From an uncultured bacterium (GTDB lineage Bacteria > Cyanobacteriota > Vampirovibrionia > Gastranaerophilales > Gastranaerophilaceae), in assembly GCA_900553895.1 (NCBI GenBank), contig USFB01000038.1, positions 1-18,033 on the forward strand: DNA of 18,033 nt. Reading direction: 5' to 3'. A program made the position numbers and the translations under genes. Position 1 is the first letter of the stretch; the number at the start of each line of letters is the position of its first letter. Shown here piece by piece: positions 6,081-15,600 of the stretch. The notes under the pieces are model-generated. The model worked only from the letters and a program-made list of their open reading frames with translations. It had not been told where the DNA came from and searched no databases.

Positions 6081-7104
6081 GCCCCAATTCGCTGTTAATC
6101 CTTGTCATGTACTCATTAACCATTTCCCTATTCGGATATTCTAACGCTAATTCGCTCAATTCTTTTCTTGCAAGTGCCAAATAACCTGTTTCGTAAAGAA
6201 TTACTGCCTTTAAAAATCTTGCTTCGAAAAAATTACCTTCCAATTCTTCAAGTGCTTTTTTGTAGTGTTTTTCAGAATAATACAAATTTGCCAATGCAAA
6301 ATGATAGTTTTGATTTTCTGGACATATTGAAATTGCTAAATTGTAATTTCTTTTGGCTAATGCAAGTTCGCCTTGTTTGAAATACACATTCGCTACATTA
6401 TAATAATACTCTGAATTTAAACGATTTTGTTTAATTGCTTTATTAAAATACGAAACAGCTTCTTTATAATTCTCAAGATAAGTTTCAACCAACCCTAAGA
6501 AATTCATTTGTTCTGCATTTTTAGCCTCAAATTGACCGATAATTTCTATGCAGCGTTCTTTTTGATTGGAGTAATAATAACATTGACCTAAAAGCAGCAG
6601 AAAATCTTGATTATCAGCCATTTGCGGTTGAATTTTAGTCAAAATTTCCAATGCTTTTTGAAAATCTTTTTTGTAATAATATGCTCGAGCAAGTTCCAAA
6701 TAAACGTATTTATCATTTGTATTAAATTTGAATTCAAAAATTTCATCAAACTTATTTTGCTTGATTAAGAGCTTGAAAATTTCAGCTAAATCTGCAGAAT
6801 TATGTGAAATACAGTAAATATTTTTCGCAGTTTGTTCTGCTTCTTGCCAAGCTTCTTTTCTTTCAAAAACTCGTTTAAGAAATTTTAACGCATCGATGTG
6901 AGTTGGGTCTTTGTCTAAAATCTGTTCAATATAACTAAGCGCTTTTTCTTTATTTCCGATTTTGTCGTACAAATCCGCAATTTCAAGCAAAAGTTCGGAA
7001 CTTGAATTGTCAAGTTCTAATGCTTTATAAAAAATCTCTATGGCATGCTTATAGTGTCCGCTTGCTTTAAGCGCAAACGCTTCTTGCAATAAATCTTTAA
7101 TCAT
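6073..7104 (-). CDS. Tetratricopeptide-repeat protein
   Basis: A 343-residue protein built almost wholly of TPR helical pairs, about eight or nine. Clear units are HYKHAIEIFYKALELD (17-32), KALSYIEQILDKDPTHIDAL, KALEILTKIQPQ, YKEAVSYFNKAIKQN and LALAKRNYNLAISICPENQN. No signal peptide or membrane segment is seen, so it is probably a cytoplasmic scaffold. The partner is unknown. The start codon overlaps the end of the upstream division gene by eight bases (ATGATTAA), so translation is probably coupled and the two proteins may act in the same process. No catalytic domain is fused to it. The degenerate middle part (about 95-130) lacks a good TPR consensus. Confidence 0.88.
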   Translation of the reverse strand: MIKDLLQEAFALKASGHYKHAIEIFYKALELDNSSSELLLEIADLYDKIGNKEKALSYIEQILDKDPTHIDALKFLKRVFERKEAWQEAEQTAKNIYCISHNSADLAEIFKLLIKQNKFDEIFEFKFNTNDKYVYLELARAYYYKKDFQKALEILTKIQPQMADNQDFLLLLGQCYYYSNQKERCIEIIGQFEAKNAEQMNFLGLVETYLENYKEAVSYFNKAIKQNRLNSEYYYNVANVYFKQGELALAKRNYNLAISICPENQNYHFALANLYYSEKHYKKALEELEGNFFEARFLKAVILYETGYLALARKELSELALEYPNREMVNEYMTRINSELGLN

Positions 7105-7528
7105 GTTTTTTATGTCCGATTAATTTCGGCTTCTCTTCTTTTTCTTCTTCTTTTGGAGTGTTAATAATAACCAAAACTTCATCTTCGCCTGACATTTTAA
7201 GGTTATTTCGAGCGATTGCTTCTAAGCCGGAAACATTGGAAAAATTCTTGATGCTGTCGTTCAATTGTTCGTTTAATGCTTTTGCTTCATCTCTGGTTTT
7301 GGTTATTTGTATAATTTTAGCCTTGTACGAAATTATTTTAGAAATATTCAATACTGCGCTAATAGTAATTTGTACAAGACAAAGAAGCAAAACAACCGTT
7401 AAAAAAGAGTAATAGAAACCCGTTGCTGTTGAATTTTGTTTAAACTTCTTTTCAACATGCGGAATGTCTTGACGTTCTTTATTTACAACCCTTTTTGGTC
7501 TTCTTTGTTCTTGCTTGTATCGTATCAT
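7097..7528 (-). CDS. DivIC/FtsB-like septum formation initiator protein
   Basis: Single-pass division protein of the FtsB/DivIC (septum formation initiator) type, which bridges FtsL and FtsQ/DivIB in the divisome. Its 143 residues comprise a basic cytoplasmic N terminus (1-36), one transmembrane helix (about 39-61), and an extracytoplasmic coiled coil (about 66-97). The typical distal motif GLEAIARNNLKMSGEDEVLV follows at 101-120. A charged Glu/Lys tail ends the protein. Together the segment order and the IARxxL...GE motif give the assignment; FtsL-type proteins lack that motif. It is co-translated with the following TPR gene. The ATG has no Shine-Dalgarno, but a promoter ends six bases upstream. 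Confidence 0.8.
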   Translation of the reverse strand: MIRYKQEQRRPKRVVNKERQDIPHVEKKFKQNSTATGFYYSFLTVVLLLCLVQITISAVLNISKIISYKAKIIQITKTRDEAKALNEQLNDSIKNFSNVSGLEAIARNNLKMSGEDEVLVIINTPKEEEKEEKPKLIGHKKHD

Positions 7529-7534
7529 AAATCA

Positions 7535-7563
7535 ATTATATAAAAATTTTAAACTAATTACAA
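7535..7563 (-). promoter_or_regulatory. Promoter of the DivIC-like/TPR operon, placed for a leaderless mRNA
   Basis: TTGTAA (7563-7558), a spacer of exactly 17 bp and a perfect TATAAT (7540-7535), then six bases to the ATG at 7528. The predicted start is the A of the ATG. The -35 overlaps the stop codon of the upstream gene. Confidence 0.65.
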
Positions 7564-8271
7564 CTTAAAACCGGTAGAAAAATTTATTGCAGAACTTTGT
7601 CTTCCGTTCGTATAATAAGACTGTGCAACACCAAGTTCAAACTTTAAAGATTCTGCATATTTTTTTAATGCCGGAGTATAAACAAGTGTCAACTCATTCT
7701 TATTCTTTGGTGCATTCACATAATTCGTAAAAGAATCTTTCAAAGTTAATTTATCCGTAATATGCCATTCTGGAGTTACACGAACTGTTCCGTATTGAGA
7801 ACCAACATCCTGCGAAGAAGATTGTCTAAACTTTGTATCCAAAGAAAAATACTTTGGTGCATCGTATCTTAAAAATACGCCAGTAGTAGATTCTATCTGA
7901 GAAAATGACAACTCTTCACCCCACGTTGTTCCGTAACTCACACCATTCCCTAATTGGTCAGATAACGTTCCTGATAATGGAAGGATGTCTTTAATATTAT
8001 TTCTGGTTACTGTCGCCCTTGCAAGGGCACTCCTGGGCGTGTTAGTGTTCGTTGTAATGTTCAAGACTCTTACCGGAAGGGTTAACGAACGTTGTGGAAT
8101 ATTAACTTGCGGTTTATCTATGTTTTCGTCCAAATAAATAGTTTCAACAGGATTGTCGTCATACTCAATTTGACCGTTAAGTTTGTATGTTTCCTTAACT
8201 TGCACTTCTTCCGCGAATACCGGCGCAAAGCTTAAAACTATTAATGTTGTAAGAAAAACTCGTTTGAACAT
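7558..8271 (-). CDS. Exported beta-rich protein, probable small outer-membrane barrel
   Basis: A 237-residue protein with a clear Sec signal peptide (MFKRVFLTTLIVLSFAPVFA, cleavage after A20). Residues 21-110 are a low-complexity linker. Residues about 120-237 alternate polar and hydrophobic residues in short strands (VSYGTTWGEELSFSQIES, TGVFLRYDAPKYFSLDTKFR, SLKFELGVAQSYYTN). The protein ends in a strand, INFSTGFKL. This resembles a small beta-barrel or autotransporter-type terminal strand, although the last residue is Leu rather than Phe. No family is recognised, and function is unknown. It has its own promoter with leaderless geometry and stands between two cytoplasmic housekeeping units. 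It implies a diderm envelope, which would not fit a typical monoderm Firmicute. Confidence 0.7.
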   Translation of the reverse strand: MFKRVFLTTLIVLSFAPVFAEEVQVKETYKLNGQIEYDDNPVETIYLDENIDKPQVNIPQRSLTLPVRVLNITTNTNTPRSALARATVTRNNIKDILPLSGTLSDQLGNGVSYGTTWGEELSFSQIESTTGVFLRYDAPKYFSLDTKFRQSSSQDVGSQYGTVRVTPEWHITDKLTLKDSFTNYVNAPKNKNELTLVYTPALKKYAESLKFELGVAQSYYTNGRQSSAINFSTGFKL

Positions 8272-8277
8272 ATCAAT

Positions 8278-8306
8278 ATTTTAGTTTAAATAAATATTGA
8301 TTTCAA
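8278..8306 (-). promoter_or_regulatory. Promoter of the exported-protein gene, placed for a leaderless mRNA
   Basis: TTGAAA (8306-8301), 17-bp spacer and TAAAAT (8283-8278), six bases before the ATG at 8271. The predicted start is the A of the ATG. The -35 lies in a small TATTGA/TCAATA palindrome. Confidence 0.6.
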
Positions 8307-8328
8307 TAAAATAAAAAATAAAACTTAA

Positions 8329-9078
8329 CTATTTTACACAGTTCATCATTCTTAATTTTAGAACTCTTGAAGAAAAAATTTCGTTAAAATTTTCAGGCAA
8401 TTTCAAAAATTCTTTGTCCTTTGCCGTTAAATTTTTGAGCAGGTTTTTAACTGAACCAATGTATTTATTAGTCAAATTTGTTTCTTCATCATAAAACATG
8501 TGTGAAAGCGTAGGGGGAGTTACTGGCTCTTTCGGATTTACCAAATAATTTAAAGTTACCGCCAAATCGGTTCTGTGAAGCCCGAGCAGGCATGCCATGT
8601 AATACTTGCCCTGATTCATTTTATCGAAAAATTTTGGCAAACCTTCTATAAATTCCTTGTTTTGTTTTCGTCTTTCATCTATAGAAAGTTTCGTTGCGTT
8701 AGGAGCGTTGAAAATTGGCATTTTAACTTTCAGTTTAAAATTCATATAATCCAAATCACGTTCTTTGCAGGATTGAGCATACTTTGTAGAATCACCGCCT
8801 TCTGAGCGTAAGTCAATAATTGTGTTTATCCCACATTCTTTTAATTCAGTAAGCAAAGACGGTCTTTGGTTGGCTAATGTAACACCACGAACTGAATTTG
8901 AATCTATAAGCCTAAAATGCTTAATGCCCAAATTCTTGAGTCTTCCGATGTCTAGTGAGCCTGTGCTTCTCACAAATTCATCGTTTTGAGGAATTGTGTT
9001 GTATACATTATTGACACTTTTAAACGAAAGTGGATTTACTTGATTTATGCGAAAGTTGTTTATAGGTAAAATTTTCAT
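8329..9078 (-). CDS. CX5R protein tyrosine/dual-specificity phosphatase-like protein
   Basis: A 249-residue protein with the core of the cysteine-based phosphatase fold. The N-terminal strand has VRSTG and the segment GINTIIDLRSEGG (83-95), which in these enzymes precedes the active site. The P-loop is ACLLGLHRTD, with nucleophile C163 and phosphate-binding R169 in CX5R spacing. The residue before the Cys is Ala instead of the usual His. Residues 170-182 form the following helix. It has no signal peptide. The substrate is unknown: proteins or phosphoinositide/inositol phosphates are both possible for this superfamily. The first 30 residues (MKILPINNFRINQVNPLSFK onward) look disordered and resemble short N-terminal leaders rather than a domain. 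A TATAAT lies only three bases before the ATG, so the true start or promoter use is uncertain. Confidence 0.72.
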   Translation of the reverse strand: MKILPINNFRINQVNPLSFKSVNNVYNTIPQNDEFVRSTGSLDIGRLKNLGIKHFRLIDSNSVRGVTLANQRPSLLTELKECGINTIIDLRSEGGDSTKYAQSCKERDLDYMNFKLKVKMPIFNAPNATKLSIDERRKQNKEFIEGLPKFFDKMNQGKYYMACLLGLHRTDLAVTLNYLVNPKEPVTPPTLSHMFYDEETNLTNKYIGSVKNLLKNLTAKDKEFLKLPENFNEIFSSRVLKLRMMNCVK

Positions 9079-9121
9079 ATTATTATAAAACTCGTCAAAA
9101 TATTTTTTGCTAGTTAAAATT

Positions 9122-9595
9122 TTATCTTATTGAGCGAGAATGACAAATCGCAATCGCAATTGCATCCACTGTATCATCAAGCTTTGGTAAATCTTCTCGC
9201 TCCAGCGCAATTTTTACCATTTGTTCAACTTCTTTTTTCTCTGCTCTTCCATAACCGGTCAGAACTTGCTTTACGACCATCGGCGTGTAGCCGAAAGTTG
9301 GAATTTGGAATTTTTCAAGTACAGTCAGAATGACTCCGCGAGCTTCTGCAACCGGAATAACCGTTTTTTGGTTTTTAAAGAAAAACAACTCTTCTACTGA
9401 AGCGCAATCAGGTTGATATTTTTGAACAATAGTTGACAAATCTTCAAAAATTTCTAAAAGCCTTTTAGAATCAGGCAAATTTTTATCAGTCTGAATTGAA
9501 CCAGAGGTTAAAAGCTCAATTTTATCTTCTTCTTCTATTTCTATTAACCCATACCCGACAATCGCCATTCCCGGGTCTATTCCAAGTATTTTCAT
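9122..9595 (-). CDS. ruvC: Crossover junction endodeoxyribonuclease RuvC
   Basis: Holliday-junction resolvase that works with RuvAB in recombinational repair. The RNase H fold has all four catalytic acids in place: D7 (GIDPG), E68 (SVEELFFFKN), D141 and D144 (LDDTVDAIAIAICH). The conserved FFFKNQKTVIPVAEARGV (71-88) and the lysine-rich region KQVLTGYGRAEKKEV (109-123) match the family. The 157 residues make it slightly shorter than the E. coli protein (173), with the C-terminal tail reduced. It starts 28 bases after the stop of the flagellar gene and is followed by the phosphatase-like gene; ruvA and ruvB are not adjacent. It has its own promoter overlapping the end of the upstream gene. Confidence 0.95.
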   Translation of the reverse strand: MKILGIDPGMAIVGYGLIEIEEEDKIELLTSGSIQTDKNLPDSKRLLEIFEDLSTIVQKYQPDCASVEELFFFKNQKTVIPVAEARGVILTVLEKFQIPTFGYTPMVVKQVLTGYGRAEKKEVEQMVKIALEREDLPKLDDTVDAIAIAICHSRSIR

Positions 9596-9601
9596 AGGTA
9601 A

Positions 9602-9635
9602 ATTGTAGCATAAAGATACTTTTTTATGTTGTCAA
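9602..9635 (-). promoter_or_regulatory. Promoter of ruvC
   Basis: A perfect -35 TTGACA (9635-9630) overlaps the last codons of the fliD-like gene. At 17 bp lies TATGCT (9612-9607), giving a 5-nt leader. An overlapping TACAAT (9607-9602) would put the start at the A of the ATG, but at 22 bp spacing. No Shine-Dalgarno is present in either case. Confidence 0.5.
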
Positions 9636-12600
9636 GAAAGAGCTGTATTGTTGTTGCATTTGAGCGATGAGCATATCCATAGATTGGAATTTAGCTTCTA
9701 GTCTTGCTTTGTAGCGTTCGACATCTTTGTTAGCTTTAGTAATTTTTTTGTTTAAGTCTTTAATTTTGTTAGAGTATGAAGTTTCAGTGGCTTCGAAGTA
9801 ACCGGAAACGGATTTCAGAGTAGATTCGACAAGGTCTTCGACTTTGGTGAAAACACCTTTGTTGTTTGCGCTACCGATAATCAATGCTTTAACGGCATCT
9901 TGGTCGGCATCGAAAGCTTTGAAGAATTTATCTTTGTCGAAGGTCAGACTGATAATTGCGCTGTTTGCAGTAGAGATGTTGTTACCGCTTGCGGAGTTGA
10001 ATCCGATACCGATAGAGTCAAGGTTTCTGAATACGGTAGTTCCCATATCAGAGCTTGTCATCAAGTTTCTTAATTGGTTTCTAATCAGTTTTAAGGTTGA
10101 TTCATTTTTCAGATCTCCGTCAGTTGCGATAGCATCGTCAACGTTTTTCATCAATTCGTTGTAGGAGTCAACGACGCTAGAGACAGCGTTCGCAAGAGAT
10201 TCTTTGTCGCGTTCAACTTTAAGTGTTACTTCCGAATCTTTAGTAAGTCCTTTAAGGTTGATAGTCAGACCTTTAATTCTTGTAACGTCGCTACCGATAG
10301 TATTAGAGGTTGAAGTGTATGTTGTGCCGTTGATTTTAATTTTAGCGTTATCGCCGATATTTTGTGTATCGATATCCATTTTAGTAGTTTTGATGGATCC
10401 GTCTGTGTTCCATTCGGATTTAGTGAAGCCGAGAATATCTGTGAAGTTGCTTGTACCTGCTTCGATGTTTACCAGGGCAGCTCCAGTGCTTCTTGATTTA
10501 ATTACCAATTTACCTTCGACGTTGTCCCAGAAGGCGGAGGCGTTTGCCGCGTCGCTGGCGTTAATTTGGTTAATTATGTCAGAAAGCGTAGTAGTACTTG
10601 TAATGTTAAACACAGCATTACCTACAGTGAAAGTACCTGTTTTCACGTTACCGCGCCTAAATATACCGTTTGTAGTCAACACGGAATCTCCGTTTACGCA
10701 GTACAATTCTCTTGAGCTTTTTGCGATACCGCTACCGTTGCTTTCGATGCCTGTAATTGCGCCGAAGTTAGATGTATCGGTAGTGGAGCCGATTTCAACG
10801 TTGTCGTTGTTTTTGGAGTAAATTTTCAAGTAACCGTTTTCGAAGGTTAAATCTAAATCAGAGAAAGCTGTTGATAGTCTTGTTCTCAAGTTACCGAATG
10901 TTTCGTTAGCTTTCACTTCGATATTAGCTTTTTGTCCGTTTCTGTAAACAGTAAGAGAGCCGTCGGAGATATTCAGTTGACTCATTTTTGTATTCAAGTC
11001 TGCATAACTTGCAACGGAGAGGGTTCTTTCTTCAATAGCTGTTGTTGTAGATTTAACGGTATTGTTACTAGCAGAATAACCGCCCAAATCTTTTTTATAC
11101 TCAAATTTTATATTATCCAACAATTTTGATGTAGTTCCCGTAGCAGAAATTGTCATTGTGTCATAGCCACTTTGAACCATGATTTGACCATTAGAAACGG
11201 TTGCTTCGAGTCCTAAATCTCTGAATTTTTGCAATAGAGTACCGATAGTTTCATCTGCGGTAATTTTAAGCGTGTTCTTTTGACCGTTTACGATAACAGT
11301 TAAATCGCCTTCTGATTTGCTTGAAGCATTTTTGTCAAAGTAACTTACAAGAGTTTCTTCGGTAGCAGCTGTGAATGTAGTTTTAAGAGTTGAAGTTTGT
11401 TCAAGTCCTTTGTATTCGTATGCAGTTTTGTTGGTTTTGAAGAGTTGTTCAACAACGTTTGAAGAGTTTGTTGTGCTTGTAGATTTTTTGATGTAAGAAT
11501 CGCCTTTACCAACAATAGAAAGTACGGCACCGTTAGCACCTTGAACAAGGCTGGTTTCTATGCCGAAACTTTTTAGAGTATCCATGAAGGAGCCTAGGGT
11601 TTCGTCGGAAGAAATCATTGCGGTATATTTCACGCCGTTGTTGAAGATGTAGTATTCTCCTGTTGTAACGCCGAGGTTTGATAATAGAGTTTCTCTTCCT
11701 GCAACGGCGTTTATTGTGGTTGTTTTTGTAACTTCGAGCGGTCCGCCTTCGTAGGAATTTGTAGTAATCCAGCTGTTCAAATCGATACCTAGTAGTGTTA
11801 GGGCGTTAGAGGCTTTAGAAGCGTCTGAGTAGTTTTGTAACAGACTATCGCCAGTGTTTTTAATCATCAGTTGGCCTTTGTCGTTGATAACGGATTCGAA
11901 GCCGTATAGTGCGAGTTCGTCCATTAGTGTTCCTACAGTGTCATCAGAAGTTAGTGTAATGTTTGTTTGAACTCCATCTTTTACGACAGTAATTATGCCT
12001 GCTTTGTATGTACCTTCGTTAATGTCGCTTAACTTTGTATCGCGAGTGATTGCTCTAATTTCATCAGTTGGGATGTCCAGATGGTTAGATTTGTATATAT
12101 TTACGAAATCCCATTTAGCGAAAAGCGTTGAAACGATGTTAGAGTTAGCAGACGCGAGTGCGGATGTAGCTAAGTATGTGTTGTCGTATGCTCCGATTGA
12201 GATTGAGCCGTTTTCGTCGATGTCAGTAATTAGTCCATATTTAGCTAATAGAGCTTTAAGGTCGTTTACGGTCATATCAGCGGTGATAGTTTCGGTTGTA
12301 CGCACTCCGCTGTTGTAGACGTAGAATGAGCCTGTTGTGATACCAAGGTTTTTGCCGTCGGTGCCGTTCAAGTTTTTCAATTTAGTAGAGCCAGATACGA
12401 CGTTGTTTGATGTTGTTGTGTAATCTAACTTTTCGCTGGTTGAGTCGTATCTGGTAGACCAAGTTCCTGAGATACCGAATTTTTGTAGGATGTTAGACGC
12501 GTTTGCGCCGGCTATACCGCTGGTAGTCAGATAGCTGTCGTTGTTACCATCGAAGTATAGTTGTCCGTTTTGTGAAATACCAATAGATATGCCGTATTGA

Positions 12601-15600
12601 GAGAGCTTAGCGGCAAGGGTTTCGAGGGTATCGTTTGTATTAATATTTATTGCGCTTCTGGTACCGTCTTGGTAGACGTATATTTGACCTGCTGTAATGC
12701 CGAGATTAACGCCGGCAGAATTAGTTAATTCTTTAAGCTTGTCGGACATAGAGATTTTTCTTGTAATTATTTCTGTATCGGTTAAGTGGTCGCTGTCTTG
12801 TGTAATTTCGCCGAGCGTCCAGTTTGTTAAACCTAGTTTATCTAAGATATTTGAGCCGCCATTCACTTTGATTAGCGTGCTGTTACCGATACCTTCGATG
12901 TTTAGTCTGCCGTGGTCATCGATGTATGAGTTGAAACCGTATTGAGAAAGGAGGTTACGGAAGTCGCCGATTGTTTTAACTTTTGTTGTGTCGATGTTTA
13001 CTGTGTAGTGAACGCCTTCTTGGTTAACGATAATGTTACCGCCGGTTATTCCGAATGTAGAGAGTGCGTCGGAATCTTTCATGAAGACGGTCGTAGTTTC
13101 ACGTAAGTTTGTTGATATGTTGTATGTTGTGTCGGTTCCGTATTTTTTTGTGTAACTGCCCATTAGGAAGGTACCTAGTGTTCCGCTAATAGAGAAATCG
13201 TTTAGGGTAGAACTTGATACGGAGAAGCGACCGTTTGAGTCTATGCGCGCATCGATGCCGTAGTTTGCGAGGGATGCGATTACGTCGTAGATAGACTGAG
13301 TTTTGGTGAATGTAAGTGTTGCGAACTTGTTACCTGCGTCAGAGTATGCGCTGATAATTAGTGTTGCGTTATTACCGCTAAAGCTGATTGTTGAGTTGTC
13401 GCTTGCTTGAAGGTTACCGAGCGTGGTTGTTCCTTTTGCAGCAACTGTGACTGTGTGGTGAAGGGTAGCGGAAGTTCTGTTTACGGTAACAGTTTTGACG
13501 TTCGATACTACGTTACTTAATTTTAGAGCCGTAAGAATGTTGCTTCCACCGGTTGCGGCTTGCAAGTAGACGTTGCCGATACCTTCGATTGAAACTTTTC
13601 CTGAGTCGTCGACACGACCAACAAGACCGTAGTTTGCAAGTTGAGTGAAGAGTTCGCCAAGAGTTTTGGATGCGTCAACACTGATTGTTGCATAAGTTCC
13701 GTCGGTTTTGTGAATAATCAAACTGCCGTTACCGCCACTGTAGCCGTTGATAGAAGAAATCTTTGTTGCTGTAGTAAGCGTAACGTTATTTGACGTGTAC
13801 GTTTTTTCGTTTGAAGTTTTGTTCGTTTTGATGGTTGTTGTTGCAGTGCTGTAGCTTGCGCCTGTCAAACCGAAAGCACCGCCCCAATTTGTAACGTAAC
13901 CATCGCCTGTGCCTTGGAATTTCAAGACACCGCCGTTCAATGAACCTGAAACGCCGTAGCCTGCAAGTTCGTTCATGATGTCGCCGATAGTTTTACTATC
14001 CGAAACCGTTACATAGTAATTTTTACCTTGGTAATTAACAGTAATTGTGCCTTTACCTGCGCTTGTTTGTGAAATCTTGGTTGTAGCTTCTGCGCTGTAT
14101 GTTACGTTGTGGTTTTGGCGACCGGATAGAGTGTTAGAACCTGTGGTAATTGTTGTGGTTGTACTAGTGTAATAGTTACTACCATTAATTCCAAAAGCAC
14201 CACTTATACTTGTTATATAACCATCGCCTGTACCTTTTAAAGTTACAGTTCCTGATGAAATTGAGCCGGAAATGCCGTAGCCGGCGAGTTCCGTTAAGAC
14301 CTCACCAATAGATTTCCCGGCACCGGCAGTTACAGTAAAACTGCGCCCCTGATAAACACCGCTAATAGTTCCAGTTCCGCTACCGGTTGTAAGCGTAGTG
14401 GTATCATCAGCATTGAGGGTAACAGAGTATCTCTGCCGATTAGAGTTTGAATTTAGACCATAAGTCTGCGTTACAGTAGCAGTCGTGGTAGTATTTACCG
14501 TAACTGTTACCGTACCGGCGACGGTTGTTGTCGTCGACGGTATCGTGACGGTCGATGTTCCTTTTATCGTCACGGTATGCGCAGGAGTTTTTACTACCGC
14601 AGTTCCCGAAGAATCAACAGTGACCGAGGATGTCGAGATTGTAAATACGCCCGTGACGGAGGTTTTCTTTGGATAGAAGGTATACCACCCCCCCGTCGTG
14701 AGAGTCTGGCCGGGGACGGTGGTTGAATAAGTAACAGTCCTTGCGCCAATAACAGTCGTGAAGGAATCCGTAATCGTGGTTGACTTTGTTTCTGAAACTG
14801 TTATTGTTTTTGAAGCCGTTATTGTTTGAGTTGTAGCAATGGTTGAAGTTGTTGTTATTGTTGTTGTTGTTGTTATTGTTGTTGTTTTCCACTTTGTACT
14901 CATGTTATTTGATGTCACAGTAGCATTTTGTGGAATATTCATAATACCCAACAACTTTGCAAGAGTTCCCCGGATATATACATCACCATTAATCAGAGTA
15001 TTACCCATTGAGAATTTTGAAAAGTTACCATCATGCATCATCATTACAACAACTCCTACACTAGAGTTATTTATCATATTAATAAGTTCTCCAACTGTAG
15101 TCGAACTCGTCACGGTTAATTCAGCACTACCAAAGTTACTCCCAATCGCCAAAACATCTCCTTCACTAATTTTCTGTTCGTTGATATGTATTAATTTAGT
15201 ATTCATAGATAAACAATTTGAAGTAGTACCTTCTACTTCTGTAGTAGTTGAAGTTATAGTTGTAGTAGTGCTAACGCTTGTCGTTTCCCCATATATTGTT
15301 TGAGAAGTAGATACAGTTTGTGTCACAGTAAAATTCTGTGTTACAACTGTTGAATATGAATGAGTGACAGTCTGGGATGGAATTGTCGTCGAGAAGTTTA
15401 CCGTTACAGGGGCTGATGAGGTTGTTTGAGAGATATAGGTTACAATGGTAGGAGAAGTTGCTTCTTGGGTAATAGTTACCACAACCTCTCTGCCCGGAAC
15501 TGTTCCAGATGTATTGACAGTTACAGTTACAGTATCAGCTGGAATAGTGACTGTTGTTTGCCAACTTGTAGTTGTATATTGTACAGGTTGAGTATTTGTT

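Noticed and set aside
9630..9635. TTGACA as the -35 for TACAAT at 9607-9602
   Set aside because: The spacer would be 22 bp. Pairing with TATGCT at 17 bp is more plausible, so ruvC is not counted as a firm leaderless case.
10204..10821. Long plus-strand frame of 205 codons opposite the FliD-like gene
   Set aside because: It is an antisense shadow of the valine/threonine-rich coding strand, with biased hydrophobic composition and no start signals. The other plus-strand frames opposite this gene are alike.
14614..14892. Open frame encoding a poly-Asn protein
   Set aside because: It is the shifted reading of the ACA/ATA tract inside the FliD-like gene, without its own ribosome-binding site or any family features.
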